Below are positions 1 through 13,207 of a stretch of DNA of 64,000 bases, piece after piece. A program made the translations under genes and the position numbers. The notes beneath the pieces were generated by a model. That model worked only from the letters and a program-made list of their open reading frames with translations, was not told where the DNA came from and made no database searches. The DNA lies in assembly GCA_019096155.1 (NCBI GenBank), contig JAHCVI010000001.1, positions 2,852,001-2,916,000 on the forward strand, in the 5' to 3' direction. The stretch is from Staphylotrichum longicolle. Its lineage: Eukaryota; Ascomycota; Sordariomycetes; Sordariales; Chaetomiaceae. Position 1 is the stretch's first letter. The number at the start of each line of letters is the position of its first letter.

Positions 1-3000
1 GCCCGCCCCAGCCCGCCCGGGATGGGCAGCAAAGAAGAGCGAGCAGGGGTGGTCTCCAGGTCGGTCAGTATGTCCATACATACTGTACCAAACTTCGACT
101 GGGTTCGTTGGGCAGGACATCTGTCCCTGTAAAGATAGCAAACCCGCCGGGGTTGGCTCAACGTCGCGGTTGCGCTGGGTTAATCGGACGCCGTGGCGGC
201 GGTCACGACCTGAACCGCGGGTGCCAGAGGACCTGATGCGTGCCAGAATGCCACATGGACGCGAGACCAGCGTGTGCAATTCCGGGGGTCTGAGGCATGG
301 CAGGCAGCCATGGCGCTGGGGGCGGACCGGAGACCGGCTGAACTCGAGATCTGGCCGCTCTCACCAACTGAAACCAAGCTGCTGGACCCGGTGCATAAGT
401 GAGTCTGCGGGCCGGATGCGTGTCTTGCTCAAGTCTGCCATTGCCCAGCCTTCGTCAGACATAGCCGAGTATTTCCCATCTCAGGCAGGAAGGGTATTGC
501 TGTCGGCCGGCGCATTTCCACCTATTCCACTGCTTCAGGTGTGTAATAAGGTGCCCGCGGTCTGCAGAAGGGGGGCTTGGTGGCCAGCAAGGCGAAGATC
601 TGGAAGGTTGCATGGCCGATCTCTCACCCAACAAAACGGAATTTCCTGGTTTGGCGGAGGCAGCACTTCCACCGGCCATTCCTGCCTGGTTGGGCAGGTA
701 CCGTACCTTCAGACACTCGGAGTCTCCCGCTGGCAGTTGCAGTTCATGACACCGACAGGGCAGCCATGCTTCGGCTGGTCTCATTGGACGAACTGCTGTT
801 GTTCTTTCCGCCTGCCAGGACACACAAAGGATTTCCCACCAGTGCAGGGAAGGGACGTCCCATGGTTGACGTGGGGCGGGTACCCCGTCCCCCGGTTGCG
901 GCAGTCGCAGCGAGCTGCCCATTGGCGATGGCGGCCCAGAAAGTGGGGCCACAGTGGGCCGTCTGCTGCACCCCAAGGGTCTGCCGTTTGGCAGGCTGCC
1001 CTCAACCAAACATTCACTCCTCGCAATCGACAATACCCGTGCCGTCCTCTCCAACTTCTGTAACACTCCTCTTCCCCGCAAGACCCGGGTCGTTCCAGAC
1101 AGTTCTTGGGGCCATTTCTCGGTTCGCCAATACTTTAACTTTTTAGACTTAATCAACGCACCCGCCTCCTCCCCTATGGGGATGGATCGACCGCTGCCCG
1201 TGTCACGCGAACCATCTGCCGGCTTTATGTTGCAGATGAAGATGATGGCAGCTCACCCAAGACATCCAGCTCCATTGGTTCCATTGCAAAATACGAGGTC
1301 AATGCCTCAAAGAGGGAGGAGAACGCAGGAGACTCGAAATGTCGCCCGTTAAGCAAGTTTGGCGCTTGGTCTCAGTGTGGTCAGGTCGACTGTGTCGTGG
1401 CTGCGTTCCGTCTTCGATCTCCATCTTGCAGCGTCTCTTGTGCTGATTTACAGAATGCCACGCAACTACTTGGCCGTCGGTTACTTCGATTACCAGATAT
1501 TGGCGTCGAAGCCTTGCAACGGCCGTCCGAAGTGGCGTTGTCGACGCTGATCATCCACCTCGGCCAAATCCCCTACGACGCCGGCTTACTCAACCCGGCC
1601 ATCCGCCGCGGTCCCCTGTTCTCAGCGCCCGCTGCTGGCGCCCCTCCCGTGCTGGCCGTTTTATATGCCACTGACACCCAAGCTCTAGTATTTTCGTTGC
1701 GTTGTCCTTGCCGGCCCGCAAGCTCTCTTCCGAGAAATCCAAAGCACTGTTCCCCAGCATCGGGTTGCACATGTCCAGCAGGACGGGCCAACTTCGAGAT
1801 ACGGGTCGCCAAGCCTATTGTTTCGTCGAGGGCTACACGGCTGGAGCGCCTTTCCGAGCCCAGACCTGGGTGTCCGATCTCAGGCCATGGACGCGTAACT
1901 CCTGCACATGTGGCACGCTTGCACCTCAGCGGCCAGTGGACTCGATGCCACGACTGGAGGCAAGAGTGCAGCGCCAGCTAGACAATGGTGTGCGCGAGCT
2001 TGTCAAGGGTCCTGGGCTTTGACACGGCAGGACATGGTTCGCCAGCACCCGCAGCCGGATGGATGTGACCCTAATTCCCGGTTTCCATCTCACTCCCCAT
2101 GCTGGGGATACGGCGGGGCAGAGGTTGAATGCCGCTTAAACTTTGAGGCTAATCCGAGACCCATGCTGCCTCTTTTCGAGAAGCTTACCGGCATTTGGAT
2201 CGGCCGTCAAGAGACCATGAAGTCAAGACGACCGGCCGCGCGACAACAACCCACTCGACTGGACAGCTGGCAGTGATGGGCCTTGGTTCCCACAACGCAG
2301 CTCGTGTGGCCCCTCAACAACCGCCACCGGTTCCCGGGCATATGGATACCACCCTGGATACACCCAGCGGTGTCCCGTCTCCAGGCTGAGCCTCGCGCCT
2401 CCACTGCATCCTCTCAACACAGGCCTTCCATCTGCCCAAGGGTGTACGGTGCATCATCATGGACGACGAGCCACCGGCCTAGTCACATTGTTGCTTCCTG
2501 CACGTCTCGGTGATTCGCCGCTCAGCGTTTCCTTTGGGCGGCATGGTCGGCGGGATTTCGTGCACGCGGTCTCGGTGCCGAAGAGAGCAAAAGTGCTGGG
2601 GGAGGGTAAGGCGAAAAGGACCAAGCGACCTCAGAAATTCAGCCAACATCAATGCGGCTATGCTTCTTTCGGAGAGGGGTCCCTCGTGGAGCTTGATCGT
2701 CCCGTCCAGGTGGGTACTCGGCAACCGGCGCATTCTCCGTCTTGGCCGAGATCACGACCCCGCTAGATCCATCGCCGCTTGGCATCCAGGTCTTCTGTCA
2801 AGCTCTGTCAACGAGGAGCAAAAACGGCGAAGAGTGTACCAAAACATTTACAGTCCAGTTATTGACAAGGAACAACAGCGGCCTTGGCTGGGCACAGAGC
2901 ACATATGTATGTGGCCAACACATGTTCACACAAATATGCCAGGTATAACAGGGTGGTTGTCCTCACCGCAGAAAAGAATGGCCGGTCCGTGGCGTCTGTT

Positions 3001-6000
3001 TCGAAACAACATCGCCAAAGGGACAACTGAACAAGCTCGCTCGGCAGCCTTGGCTGCATTTCGGGTGTTGTTCTCTTTACATAAACCGACTGCGGCTTCC
3101 AGTCCCTCGTCCAAGACCAACCTGGGGCAGCTGTTGGCCTCTCAAATTGAGGGAACGGGTCGACAGGCGTACATTACATAAATGCACACCACCGCGGCAT
3201 GGGGTTCGAATCTGGCATCCTTTCTGCCTGGATTGAGCCTCGCCAAGACATATGGAAGACGGGGTTCCCTGTTGACCAGGTTCAACCAGTCAGAGTCCGG
3301 GGAGGCCCAACCGACCGCCTTGACAGGACACGGCTCGGAAATGGGGGTTCTTCGGCGTCGCAACGGCCTCATAATCATCTCATAAGCAGCCACAGCAGAG
3401 GCACATTCCGCAGACGGCCTATGTATGTCCAGAGTCCACTGTCTCCATCCTGGACGCCGAAAAATAGGCCGGCCTGTTATCATATCTCTTCATGTCGGTC
3501 CCGAACCCGCTCGCTCTGGCATGGAGGCTTGCAGATTACCGGCAAACCGACCGTCGGCGACGGCGCACAACATCTAGCGACACGGCCCAGCTGCCACCAG
3601 CGGTCAACCCTCTCTGTGTCTCCTGCCTGTGCTTGTCGCCGCAAGGACAACACCCATACTTGCAGTCGCTCGCAAGTTGGTAGCAGTTCTTGGAATAGGA
3701 CACTCATCAGCCAAAGCTCACCGGAGACTTGGTGTGCCAAACCGTCAACCTAGTTCCCAGTCTTGCAGCAGCAGTGGAGTCTGAAGCGCATCAGATCTCG
3801 GAATACAGGCCGCAGGGTGAAGGTGAGACGCGCGACCAGCTTGGGCAGACACGGAGCCGAAGCAAAGGAAAATTATCCGAATGGCTGAAGGCTCCGCCTT
3901 GGCTCCCCCGGAGTCTCCAAGGACCCGGACGACTTCTGCTGCTACGTTGGCAGTTGTTGGTTTCGGGTAAAGAAGATGCAGGGTGCAAGATCCCGGTCCG
4001 GCTGTTGGCTGACCCCAGGGCTAGGAGCAAACACGAGACGGCATCGCGTGGAGAAGAAGTTGTTGGAAGGTCAAGCGGCGAGCCGCCCAGTTGTCATCGA
4101 CTACCTGCTCGGTGCATTGCCTCGTTGATTGCGAGCCGTGCGCTCAAACATCCGCGCGACCCGCAAGCCAGCGCGCGCTTGGGACGACTTGCCCCGCGCC
4201 AAATGCGATACCACCCAAAGACTGCGGTCGAGAAGACGACGTGGTCAGTGACTGGTGGTCTGGCCAGTCTGTCCGACTCTGGCAGCAGGAGCACAGACTG
4301 TTTTGTTCACGGCCAGTCCCCGTTACCACGTCCAGTCACCATATTTCTCCGCCTGGCTACCGTCGGTAGTTGCAAGAGCTTCCCAGGAAAGCTATACATT
4401 GTTCCCAGAATTGCATCGTTGAGCGGCCTGGGCCAGCAGTTTGGTAAAGCCATCTCTCCTCACCACGTCTCTCTCCTTTGTTCTTCAACGAGTCATGTCT
4501 ACTGACTGTGAAACAACAGAGAAGTCGCTGAGAACAAGACGCCTGACTGCGCTATAACAATCTTGCTTGCCATCACTCTCAGCACATCAACATTGTTGAC
4601 CTCGGACCGTCAACCCAGCTGCCTTGGCTTTGCTTCGATATGGCCTATCCAGGACAATGCTTCTGCAACGCGGCGCTGAGGAGCAGCTTCATGAGAAGCG
4701 TTGATACCCTGGTTCGATAGAAGCCCTCGCATTGATTATGTGCCCTTGCTACATTGTGCCTTTGTCACCTTTTCAAATCGCATCCCAGCACGTTTTCGAG
4801 GCTGCATGCTTGATGCTTTCGAGTCTGGGGCTAGGCAACAAGAGCCGAGATGTTACGGCGCAGAATGCAACCCTCCCGCATGGAAGAGGGACTTGAAACT
4901 GCGGCTAATTCTACCCCAGACCCAATCACCAAGGAATTGCTCCCCCGCCTCGCCCACCAATGTCGGGTCGCGGATAATCAATCTGACGGGGCTTCTCAAA
5001 TCTTCGAGCGAAGATCACGGAAGCACACCGTCAGCGCCGGAGTCGCGGCTCACTACCACTGATTGACAGTCGATAGTTCGTCCGGTCTGATCACGGAGCG
5101 TGGTCTTCTGCCGCCTTCTTCAACCCGGGGCGATCACGCGAACTCTCGGCCAACTGCCGATCACCACAGATCTTGAAGACTTCGGATGGACTTTCTCCTG
5201 GAGATCTTTGGACGTCAGACGCATGCTACTACCCCCCGGACTCTGACGTGCGTCTGGCGGTTCTTGACTGCCATCCCACCATGCCTGACAGATTGGGAGA
5301 GCAGGGGCTCCGATAGACGAGAGGTGAAAATCCGGGTAAAATCCGCCCTCTCCAGATTCGTCCGCCTTCCTCATCTACACTTGCCCTTCCTGGCCGGGAA
5401 CGGAATACCTTTTCGGCTTCATATCGGGCTTTCTGGCCGGAACCAATGACTTGGCCCATCGTACATGGTGCTTAATATGAAGTCCTCCAGGTTCCGGGAA
5501 AGATTGTGTCCTCTCTACACCCGCGCGCGCGCCAAGCTGCGGGAGTTGTTCCAGGCCAGTTTCCACACCCGCCATCTCTTCGGCTTCGCAACCGGGAACA
5601 GATTTGATCACTTTCCCGGCCGCCTGGAGGTATTCATGAAGGGCCCTTTTCCGGTCTGGAGGATGGGATCTGCAACGTTACGTGCTCCTGCACCAAGGAA
5701 GCTCTCCGGCACGCCGCCATCGACGATGGACCGACATTCGCCCTGCCGCCCGGTCACCCGCTCTTCTGTGACCGGAGCCCGCTGGACGACCACCATCTTC
5801 TCCACCCCGAGGCAATTAGCGGCACCGCCAGTAACGTACGCAGCAGTGACTGCCGGACATGGTTTCTCCACGTTCCCTTCCCGTGGGGTCAGCTAGCGCG
5901 GTCGGGGCAGCAGCAGCAGCAGCAGCCTGATGTGTGCTGACACGTCCGTCATTGGAGAACCCTCCGCGTGCCTCCATTGGGTCCAAAGCCCACTTCAGCA

Positions 6001-8341
6001 GAACTTCCAGATGAAAACCGATCAAACTGGGAGGAAAAAAAAAGGCTCTCTCTACCAAACGGAACGAGGGGGGCGGCATCTTGTCTCGGTCAGGGAAGGG
6101 GAAAAAGGAAGCACTTGGGACCGCTCCGCAGTCGGATGAAACTCACCCCATCCGTTGGCCGCTGGCAGAGGAAAAAAGTATCTGGCAGAATTCCGGGACA
6201 GCACACACACACACACGTTCCACGGGAAAGCCTTTCCTGTGGCGTTCCTTGGTGGCGGGAGGCCGGGAAAAATACCGTTCGCGTCTGAGATGGAAAAGAG
6301 GCTCAATTGTCGCCCGTGTCAGCGCTGTCTCATGATTTGAGAGCACGTCTCCTTTTCTTTTTCTTTCTTGGCTAACATGACATGGCGTGGCCTAGCTAAC
6401 CGGAAACCTGGCCCAGCCGCTTGTTTGCGGTTAAGGAGGAGAAGGGGGGGAAGTGAAATACCGAGCCGCGTTGTTGTGGCGGACATGGTTTCCTGGATAG
6501 CATCGGCCCCTTTTTTGGTGTCGTGGCGGGTTGGTGGTGCGGGTTGTTGGTTTGATCACCTGGACTGGATGGTATCTCGGACTTTGCTGGTCGTCAACGT
6601 GGCTGCAAGCAAAGCCAGGCAAGGCAAGACAAGGCAAGCCTGAGTAACGGCTAAGGCCGGGCTGGAGAGAGGATTTCTTGTCCGTCCCGGGCAGAGGTTC
6701 GGGATATCGTATCCCGTCTGATCTTGACACACATACGGACACCGATCTGTAAGAACGTGGTCAGCGCCGAGAAGCGGGTTTGGTGCCCTGAAAGAGGCTC
6801 TGCTTGCGAGCAGGTGCCGGCACTGCGTAAGGTGATGACTGGCGTCGGGGTGTTATGTCCTGTGTCGGGATTGTTTTGCCACGCGCAATGCTAACTCGTC
6901 TGCTATAGGAGGGGGAGCCAACTTCGGGGTTGATGCTATGCCCTGCTCACTGCGTGTGGATGTGGAGTTTGCCATGGCGTCTGCTTGCCAGCAACGGTGG
7001 GAGCATGGTTGGCTTGCTTGATGGAAAGAGGTAACGTGCCTCGTGGATGGCGTGGCGCCGGGTGGCTTGCTGGGCCATCGCGTGCTGCTATAGCCCTGGG
7101 ATTGTTTGTTTCGTCCCTGAGTGGGGAGTGGCTGTCTGCAGTGGTGGCACAGCGCGTGCATGAGTGTTTGGGCTGTCATGCTAAGGGGTGGGTTTGTGGC
7201 AGGTGAGTTGCCTGAGTGGGCTGGCTTTCTGCAGGGCTTGGGAGTGTGCTGGTTCGGTGTCGGCGGTGGCGAGTGCTCGTTGCGTGCTACGCAAGGAGCC
7301 GCTGGGGTTGGCTGGAGGTCGTTGACGCGGATGAGTGCGTGAATGCTGCTCCGATGGAGCATGGACTACCTCGAGCCCTTCTCGGGCTTTGCCGTCGCAG
7401 TTTCTCGGGACCATGCCGACTTCATCGGCCATTTACGAGCTGTGACTTGGCTTCCCAGTGTTGCCTCTGCCCTGCTCGGAGCTGCATCTCTGTACTCCGT
7501 CGCGGTCGTCTGGTGTAAGTTTGTCTGCTTGAGGGTACTCGTAGCGTCCCGTGATGTGTCTGTAACAACAGAGCATAGAAAAGTGCTGGAGAGAATTGAG
7601 TCGAGAACACGCTGTAAGGGATGCCTCGATAGGCATGCTGGTGTACCCTTCCAAGCTGTCTTCGATCGCCTCACTTGTATCTTGGAGCACATGGTGGAAT
7701 TGTCAAACGCTTCAGATCATACCCCAGTTTATTGGAGTATGACTTGCTCACACGCATCGTTTACCTCTGTGACGTCCTTTCAGACCATCAACCCATCATC
7801 AGCTTCCCAAGTCAGCGTCTCACAAGTCACTGTCTCCTGTTTCATCATCCCCTCAAAATATCGACTTTCCATCTCATGAAGCTATTGGTCAACAGCAGTC
7901 TCTCAATTTGGGAGGAGGACGGTGATGTTTGCCCAAGGGGGCTTCTATGTGAAAAGCTTCGTAATGCGGCCCGGGTTGCCTATGTGAAGGGACCACCTCC
8001 ATTTCCGTTGGGATGTCTCTCAGTCGCGTACGCTAAGTAAGGGTGGGCTTTGAGACGCAAGAGTCATCTCTACGGTAAGCTTGTGTGTGTTATTGTCAAG
8101 ACTCAAGTCACCTTTCACGAGGACAACCAGGCTCAACGCCCGCCAGTTGGCTAGAGGTTTGAGATGGTTTGTTCGCAAAAAAGGTTGAATCTTTTACGAG
8201 ACAAGCACCGATGTATGTGTCTGATAGTGGTATATTTGATGATGTGAAGGGACGGGGCTGAGCAAGCAAGATGCAGTCTGGATCTTGTTCTCGCACAGTA
8301 GAGACCACAGCATCTTGAAACCATGTTACAGAGAGTCGAGT
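1..8341. other. Long stretch without a supportable gene
   Basis: I see no convincing gene in this 8.3-kb stretch. The open frames are short, overlap on both strands, are rich in Arg/Ser/Pro/Cys, and show no recognisable domain or consistent splice pattern. The longest (170-1063 plus, 1397-1981 plus) read as chance translations. Small simple repeats are present: six CAG units at 5908-5925 and a (CA)7 tract at 6202-6216. About 6.4-7.3 kb is visibly G/T-rich on the plus strand. The stretch could hold non-coding transcripts or distal promoter sequence, but nothing in the sequence demonstrates this. Confidence 0.6.
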
Positions 8342-8712
8342 TCACCCCCGACGGACGTAGTAAACATCGGGCTTGTCCTCTCCAAAACCGTCGGCATTGG
8401 ACATGATATAAAAACGTTTCCCAACGTGTGATCTGTAATCTCCCGTTGTTAGCCAGACTTCGTCGATAATAATGACACCACCTCGTCCTTCCTCATCGAA
8501 GTTGACAACCACCGCGACAAGATCTTGGTCGACAAACTCTCGGTCGTCCTTCTCCAAGCAAAGGTTCGTGCGTGCCTCCTTGGCCTTGGATCATTCAGTG
8601 CTAACATCCTTTGTCTTTCGGGAAGACCATTTACGAAGTCCTTGGCGAGTTCATTGTTCACAACCCCCAAGATCTCCGCATCACTCAAACTCGAAACGTC
8701 CCTTTCCCTCAT
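8342..8712 (-). CDS. Small two-exon hypothetical protein (about 106 aa)
   Basis: Exon 1 is 8635-8712 and exon 2 is 8342-8584. The proposed 50-nt intron (8585-8634) has a GTAAAT donor, a CTGAA branch-like site and an AAG acceptor, and joins the frames in phase 0. Without splicing, exon 1 runs into unrelated sequence and exon 2 is preceded by an in-frame TGA. The joined product starts MRERDVSSLSDAEILG, continues with a charged helical stretch (NNELAKDF/AKEARTN), then a strand-like hydrophobic run (DLVAVVVNF, GGVIIIDEVW), and ends DVYYVRRG. The amino-acid make-up is protein-like and clearly unlike the noise ORFs around it. I recognise no family. It has no signal peptide or membrane segment. It could be a complete small gene or the 3' remnant of a larger one, because the upstream in-frame codons soon meet a stop. 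Confidence 0.45.
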
Positions 8713-9959
8713 AGTAGTAAGAGTCTCGTTCAGATTTAGAGGACTGATTCAGTTGGTTTGCCCAGTTTACGCCTGAGGGAATTCCCTCGCAACGTCTGCG
8801 GGGTAGAAGGCGGAGAGTCTCAGCTCCCCGTTGCTTCGTGGCACATGGTGTTGGTTGGGGCAGGACAAGAGCGCAAAGGAGCAAGCCACACCTTGGCAGA
8901 CACAAGTCAGTGAGCTCTTTCATACCCAGACACCAACAGCTGTGTGTTGTCTGGTGGGAATTGGCACGGGCTCAGACGCGGACGTGCTTCCTCCTGGAAG
9001 TAAACAAAGCCCCTGAACACATATCCCCCAAGGACTCAACAGAACGAGACACCACCGCGCCCGCCTTGCCACCGAGACAATCACAATCACCGAAAACACA
9101 ACACAAGGGCCGCCTCAGTGTCTTGAATATTACATTTCTCTCTATCCCACGCCAGCTCTCAGGCCGCTGCCGCTCGCCACAAGTTCCCGAGCCGCCGCGT
9201 CAGCCGACTGACAGCCATCCAAATAGACCAAAAACCCAAGTATATACAGCCAGAAGAAAAGGTATCATATATCCCATCCCAATAAATGCACCACCCAAAC
9301 CAAAGAAAGGAATCCAGCAGCTCCAGCCAACGTCCTCGCCGCGAGGCTCGCCGCTGCCCGCTCGCTGAACCCATCCAAAATCCCAGAATATCCCACGCAA
9401 AGTAAAGTAAAAGAGGCAGGGCAACCGCCCGCCCAAAAACGCCAGACACCTTTCCTTCCTTCGTCTCCCATCTGAAAAAGAAAACATCCAAGGTTCTAAT
9501 GCCCCGCCTCTTTTCAAAAACAGAACCTAAGGGGGTGTGGATGGTGATGGGTAAGTTCCCATGCACGCACCCGCACGCAGGCGACACGCCAGTCGCTTTT
9601 TTGTTTGTGACTCCAAACAACTACCCAAAGAGGATGAAGGTCGTGAGGGTAGATGTAAGGCAGAAAGATTAGATGGTGTGTTGAATCACACGCCGGGGTA
9701 TAGGGGTATAGGATATATGTCAGTCGCACCGCAGCGGCCGGATTGCGCACACACAGCGTGTATCAGTGTGCATCTATGATTTGGTGGCGGTGAGATGGAT
9801 GAAGGGATAGATGGTGTGTCAAGACTGAGCTGACTGAACCCGTGCTCCAAATCCAATCCAAAGAAAGGGGAGCGGACGGCAAGTCACGAGGCGAAGTTTC
9901 CAACGCCGGTGGCTGCATCCCCGCGGGGTTCTGCTTGATCAGTGCCTGGCAGGTCGGGC
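8713..9959. other. Intergenic; includes the 3' flank of the GPI-type gene
   Basis: No gene is supported here. A minus-strand open frame at 9159-9620 is Trp/Phe-rich, resembles a chance translation, and lies just downstream of the minus-strand stop at 9960, so part of this stretch is probably the 3' untranslated region of that gene. Confidence 0.5.
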
Positions 9960-11227
9960 TCAGACAAGCCAGAGAACAGCCGCCAGCAACGGCAGTGCCG
10001 TCACCAGCATCGTCGACGACCGCGCCAACAGGTTCGGTGCCGCGCTCGAGGGAACCACCGCGGCCGCGAGCGTCTCGTTGGCAAAGTCCGGTCCGCAGAT
10101 GGTATTGACCTGCTTCGCGGCCGAGACGTACGTGTTGGCAATCATCTGCCTGCGGTCGGCGGTGGCGGCCTGATAGAGAGCCATGGTCTGCTGGAGACAG
10201 GAGTTGCAGGCCGGGACGGTGGCGCCGGGCAGGGTTTTGTTGAGCGGGAGGAAGTAGAAATAGGTGGTGCTCGGGTTGGTGAGGTTGGTGACGGCGTTGG
10301 CGTAGCAGTAGGCGCCCGTGTCCGGGTCCTTGAGACAGCCGGCACTGTAGATGGGCGCATAGGCCAGCATGGCGCGGTAGGCGTCCACGACGACGGTCGT
10401 GCCAAGCTGGAAGTCGGTCCCGCAGTTCTCCGAGGCGGTGAGGTTGCGGGCTAGCTGCGTCATGTATGTGTTGCAGCTGCTTGCATTGGCCGCGCACGTT
10501 GCGTCAAGCGTCCGGGTGATGCCGACCAGAGACTTCTGCGCTTCGAAGAACGACTTGGACTTCTGTCACGAAGTTTAGTTGGCGGGGACAAAAACATGGG
10601 ACTCAAGTTACTCACATCGAACAGCATCGACAGGGGATAGCATTCCTTGAAGGTCGGATCGGCGAGGAAGGAGTCGATGAAGGCCTTGCAGGTCGAGGGC
10701 CCGCCGTTCGGGCCCGGGGCGAAGGTGGCCGACATGCTGTCGAGAATGCTGGGAAGAGGACTCGCCGACACGGTCGTGCTCGTGCTTGAGCTTGCCGGCG
10801 TTGATGAGCCAATAGCGATGGAGAACGTCGTGGTTACGGAACCGCTAGCCGAGGACTTTGAAGACGCCGAGGTCTTCGAGGGCGAGGACGATGTTGTCGA
10901 TCCCGACTCCTCCGTCGTGGCCCGCTTCTGCACCCTCTGCCTCTGAATCTCCTGCTCCGAGAGCATCTCCCATCTTTGACCGTCTCGATAGGGCGATCTG
11001 TGGTCGATGACCAACGTTTCGACGGGTACGGGAGGCTCTGGGGCGGCTGCCAGGGCGTGTGAAACGAAACAAGCGAAGATGGCGAGGATCACGGGCCATG
11101 ATGTCGGCTGCCGTCTGTGGATCGACGGTAAGCGAGTGGCCGGCCGAGACGAGCGGCGAAGAGCGGTGTCGGCCGGGAAGAAAGCTGCAGCGGAACTCAT
11201 TGTGTCGCGGCTGCAGGAGAGGGGCAT
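9960..11227 (-). CDS. Secreted GPI-anchor-type protein, DUF7729-like
   Basis: There are two exons (10616-11227 and 9960-10562) around a 53-nt intron (10563-10615; GTGAGT...ACAG, phase 0), giving about 404 aa. The hydrophobic stretch WPVILAIFACFVSHALA (residues about 44-60) reads as a signal sequence after a long basic lead; a second Met at residue 10 is an equally possible start. A Kex2-like KR lies at about 101-102, followed by a Ser/Thr-rich region (about 105-165). The C-terminal half has several Cys and many N-x-S/T sites, and the protein ends in a hydrophobic tail (TMLVTALPLLAAVLWLV) typical of a GPI-attachment signal. The Cys pattern and the SATFAPGPNGG and CKAFIDSF blocks resemble the fungal DUF7729 family, from memory. 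The likely location is the cell wall or plasma-membrane outer face; the biochemical role is unknown. Confidence 0.8.
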
Positions 11228-12570
11228 GTGAGCCGGTGCAACATCACCCTGTGCAACACCTCCAGTATAACGAGTGACTGGGTTTCCGATTGTCCGGGTC
11301 AGACAGACAGATCGGCGTCCGGCGGATACGGGACTATAACGGTGATTCTTTCCAAGTTCGAGATGTCCTCGACGAGTGTTGCAACCAAGCCTCGCCGCAC
11401 GTCCTCGACCCTATTATACCAGTCCGTCCAGGTGGTTAGTCCAGGGCCGGGCAGTCAAGGAATCCCGTCCACCAGACACCGGGGAACAAGAATCGAATTC
11501 CTGACGGTAGGTTGGTGTTGGGAGAGCCCAGTCGGTTGGCCAATATGGGCGTCCGGGTAAATATACGCAGTACCGGGCGGGAGGCGGCCGTCGCCAATGG
11601 GGCGTGACAGGCGGGCAGTCGAAATTTGGGTGGTTATGCCGCCGCCGAGTTGGGAAAAGGAGACCGCTGGGCGACCGACGCGTACGATGGGAGAGAACAA
11701 GCTGGCCTGTACCGCTGCGTGATCTCGAGCGGGCTGGTCGTGTGCTGGGAGTCTGTCTTGAGAGGTGTCCGGTGATGCGAAGCGACTCTGACGAGCGGGT
11801 TGCTCAAAGGCCGAGGACGTCGGGAGCCCGGAGCAGCAGCAACGATAAAATAGAAACAAAGCGCGGCACAGATCAGCAGGCGAGAACGCTCCCACAACAC
11901 GATCTCCTCCAGGGGTCCAGCTGCTGGACCACCCACCGGCCCGCCCGGATGCCTTGGCAGAAGCCACGATCGGGGAGCCTGGGCCAATGGTGATGGGGGC
12001 TGTGCGCCAGGCACAGGGGGAGCTGTGGGGTGGGGACGACGGCAGCACGGGCTGGGCTGGTTCGGGCAGTTGGGGGAGCCGTCTATTGAGTAGCTTTTCC
12101 TCTTTTGGTGGCACACCAACGCCTCGACGATCTTGGCGATGGGTCGGGACGGGTAGAGTGGGTGGTCTGCTTGCATCACGAACTAAGCAGCAGCGCAGTG
12201 GTTTGTTGGTTATTGGGCGCCTGCAGAGATTATCGACGCAACGGAATCAAGCTGACGTCAACACGTGAACGAAGTGTCTGTCCATTGAAGTCAACTAACG
12301 ACGAAGGCACCGATGGTTCACCTCGTGTGGCCTCGTCGAAAGCCGCAGAGGCGTTTTGCGGCGCTGTCTGATATGGCCCCCAGGGCGCTCATGCGCTGAC
12401 TGCCGCACCATCTCTGCTGTGCCAACATTTTGGCGGTCAGCGTGGCAGGAGGATCTCAAATTCAGGTCGAGATGAAGTGCAAATCATCGGATGGCGGGCC
12501 GGGCGCTGTGCAATGGGGCAGCCGAGCGGGTGACGCAGGTACAGATTGACTTGAGATTGAGCAGACGCGG

Positions 12571-12601
12571 CCAGAGATGGCCCAGAGATGGCCAGAGATG
12601 G
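12571..12601. repeat. Short tandem repeat, CCAGAGATGG x3
   Basis: Three copies of a 10-bp unit (CCAGAGATGG), one separated by a single extra C, followed by a degenerate fourth copy. It lies in non-coding sequence. Confidence 0.85.
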
Positions 12602-13163
12602 CCCAGGGCGGGTCAGAGAACAGACTTTGAAATGAATTGGCACACCACTGCCGCCAGGCGGGCAAACTGCTCCTGCCCGGCTCTTCAAGAACAAGGTTTT
12701 GATCTGTCATGTCATGGTTCTGGTTTTTGCTGGGTTTGGTGCCGAGAAGTGGTCCACAAGCAGGGTGCTTAAAAACTCGGGGTAAGCGAGATTTCGTCAC
12801 CCACATTTTGGACTTCAGCATCGCTGCATTTGCTGCATTTAGCGTCAACATTCGGCGACCGCAACTGCCTCCTGATGGGGCCAAGTGCAGACCAAGGAAG
12901 GAGCCAGCTCCGGTCGCCGGCCAGCATCGGCGCACAGTCTGTTAGTTTCTTCTCAGATAGTAACTAGGTTCGCTTGCCTGCGTCATGACCCAGCGATGCC
13001 CCTGTTGATCACCGAGTTTCCCACGTGCATGTCCCTGCGATGGGATGGAAGCAGCCGGATCGGCGGGGTGCAAGGCAATCATGGCTCATGCCAATCGGTG
13101 CCGAGGGGGAAAGAGAGGAAATGGGTGGGTCACATCATGAATTGCATCTTTTCATTTATTGAC

Positions 13164-13207
13164 TCCACTGGTCCCACTGCGTCCCACTGATCCCACTGCG
13201 TCCCACT
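13164..13207. repeat. Short tandem repeat, TCCCACTGCG-type
   Basis: About four and a half copies of a roughly 10-bp unit (TCCCACTGCG with TCCCACTGA variants) lie head to tail in non-coding sequence. Confidence 0.85.

Noticed and set aside
170..1981. Open frames of 190-300 codons near the left end
   Set aside because: Overlapping on both strands, Arg/Ser/Cys-rich, no domain and no splice logic; they look like chance frames in GC-rich DNA.
3200..3225. TTCGAAT-like T-arm sequence suggesting a tRNA (also near 13402 and 51300)
   Set aside because: The flanking bases do not pair into T or acceptor stems, and no anticodon arm fits.
7343..7879. 178-codon plus frame starting MLLRWSMDYLEPFSG
   Set aside because: The first 60 residues look slightly protein-like, but composition degrades into Ser/Val/Thr noise and no splice partner or family was found.
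9159..9620. Trp/Phe-rich minus frame that resembles a membrane protein
   Set aside because: Lies directly 3' of the GPI-type gene, is in T/G-rich sequence, and shows no family pattern; more likely UTR.
11455..12179. Two overlapping minus frames of 181-219 codons
   Set aside because: Pro/Ser/Arg low-complexity translations of a promoter region; they overlap each other in different frames.
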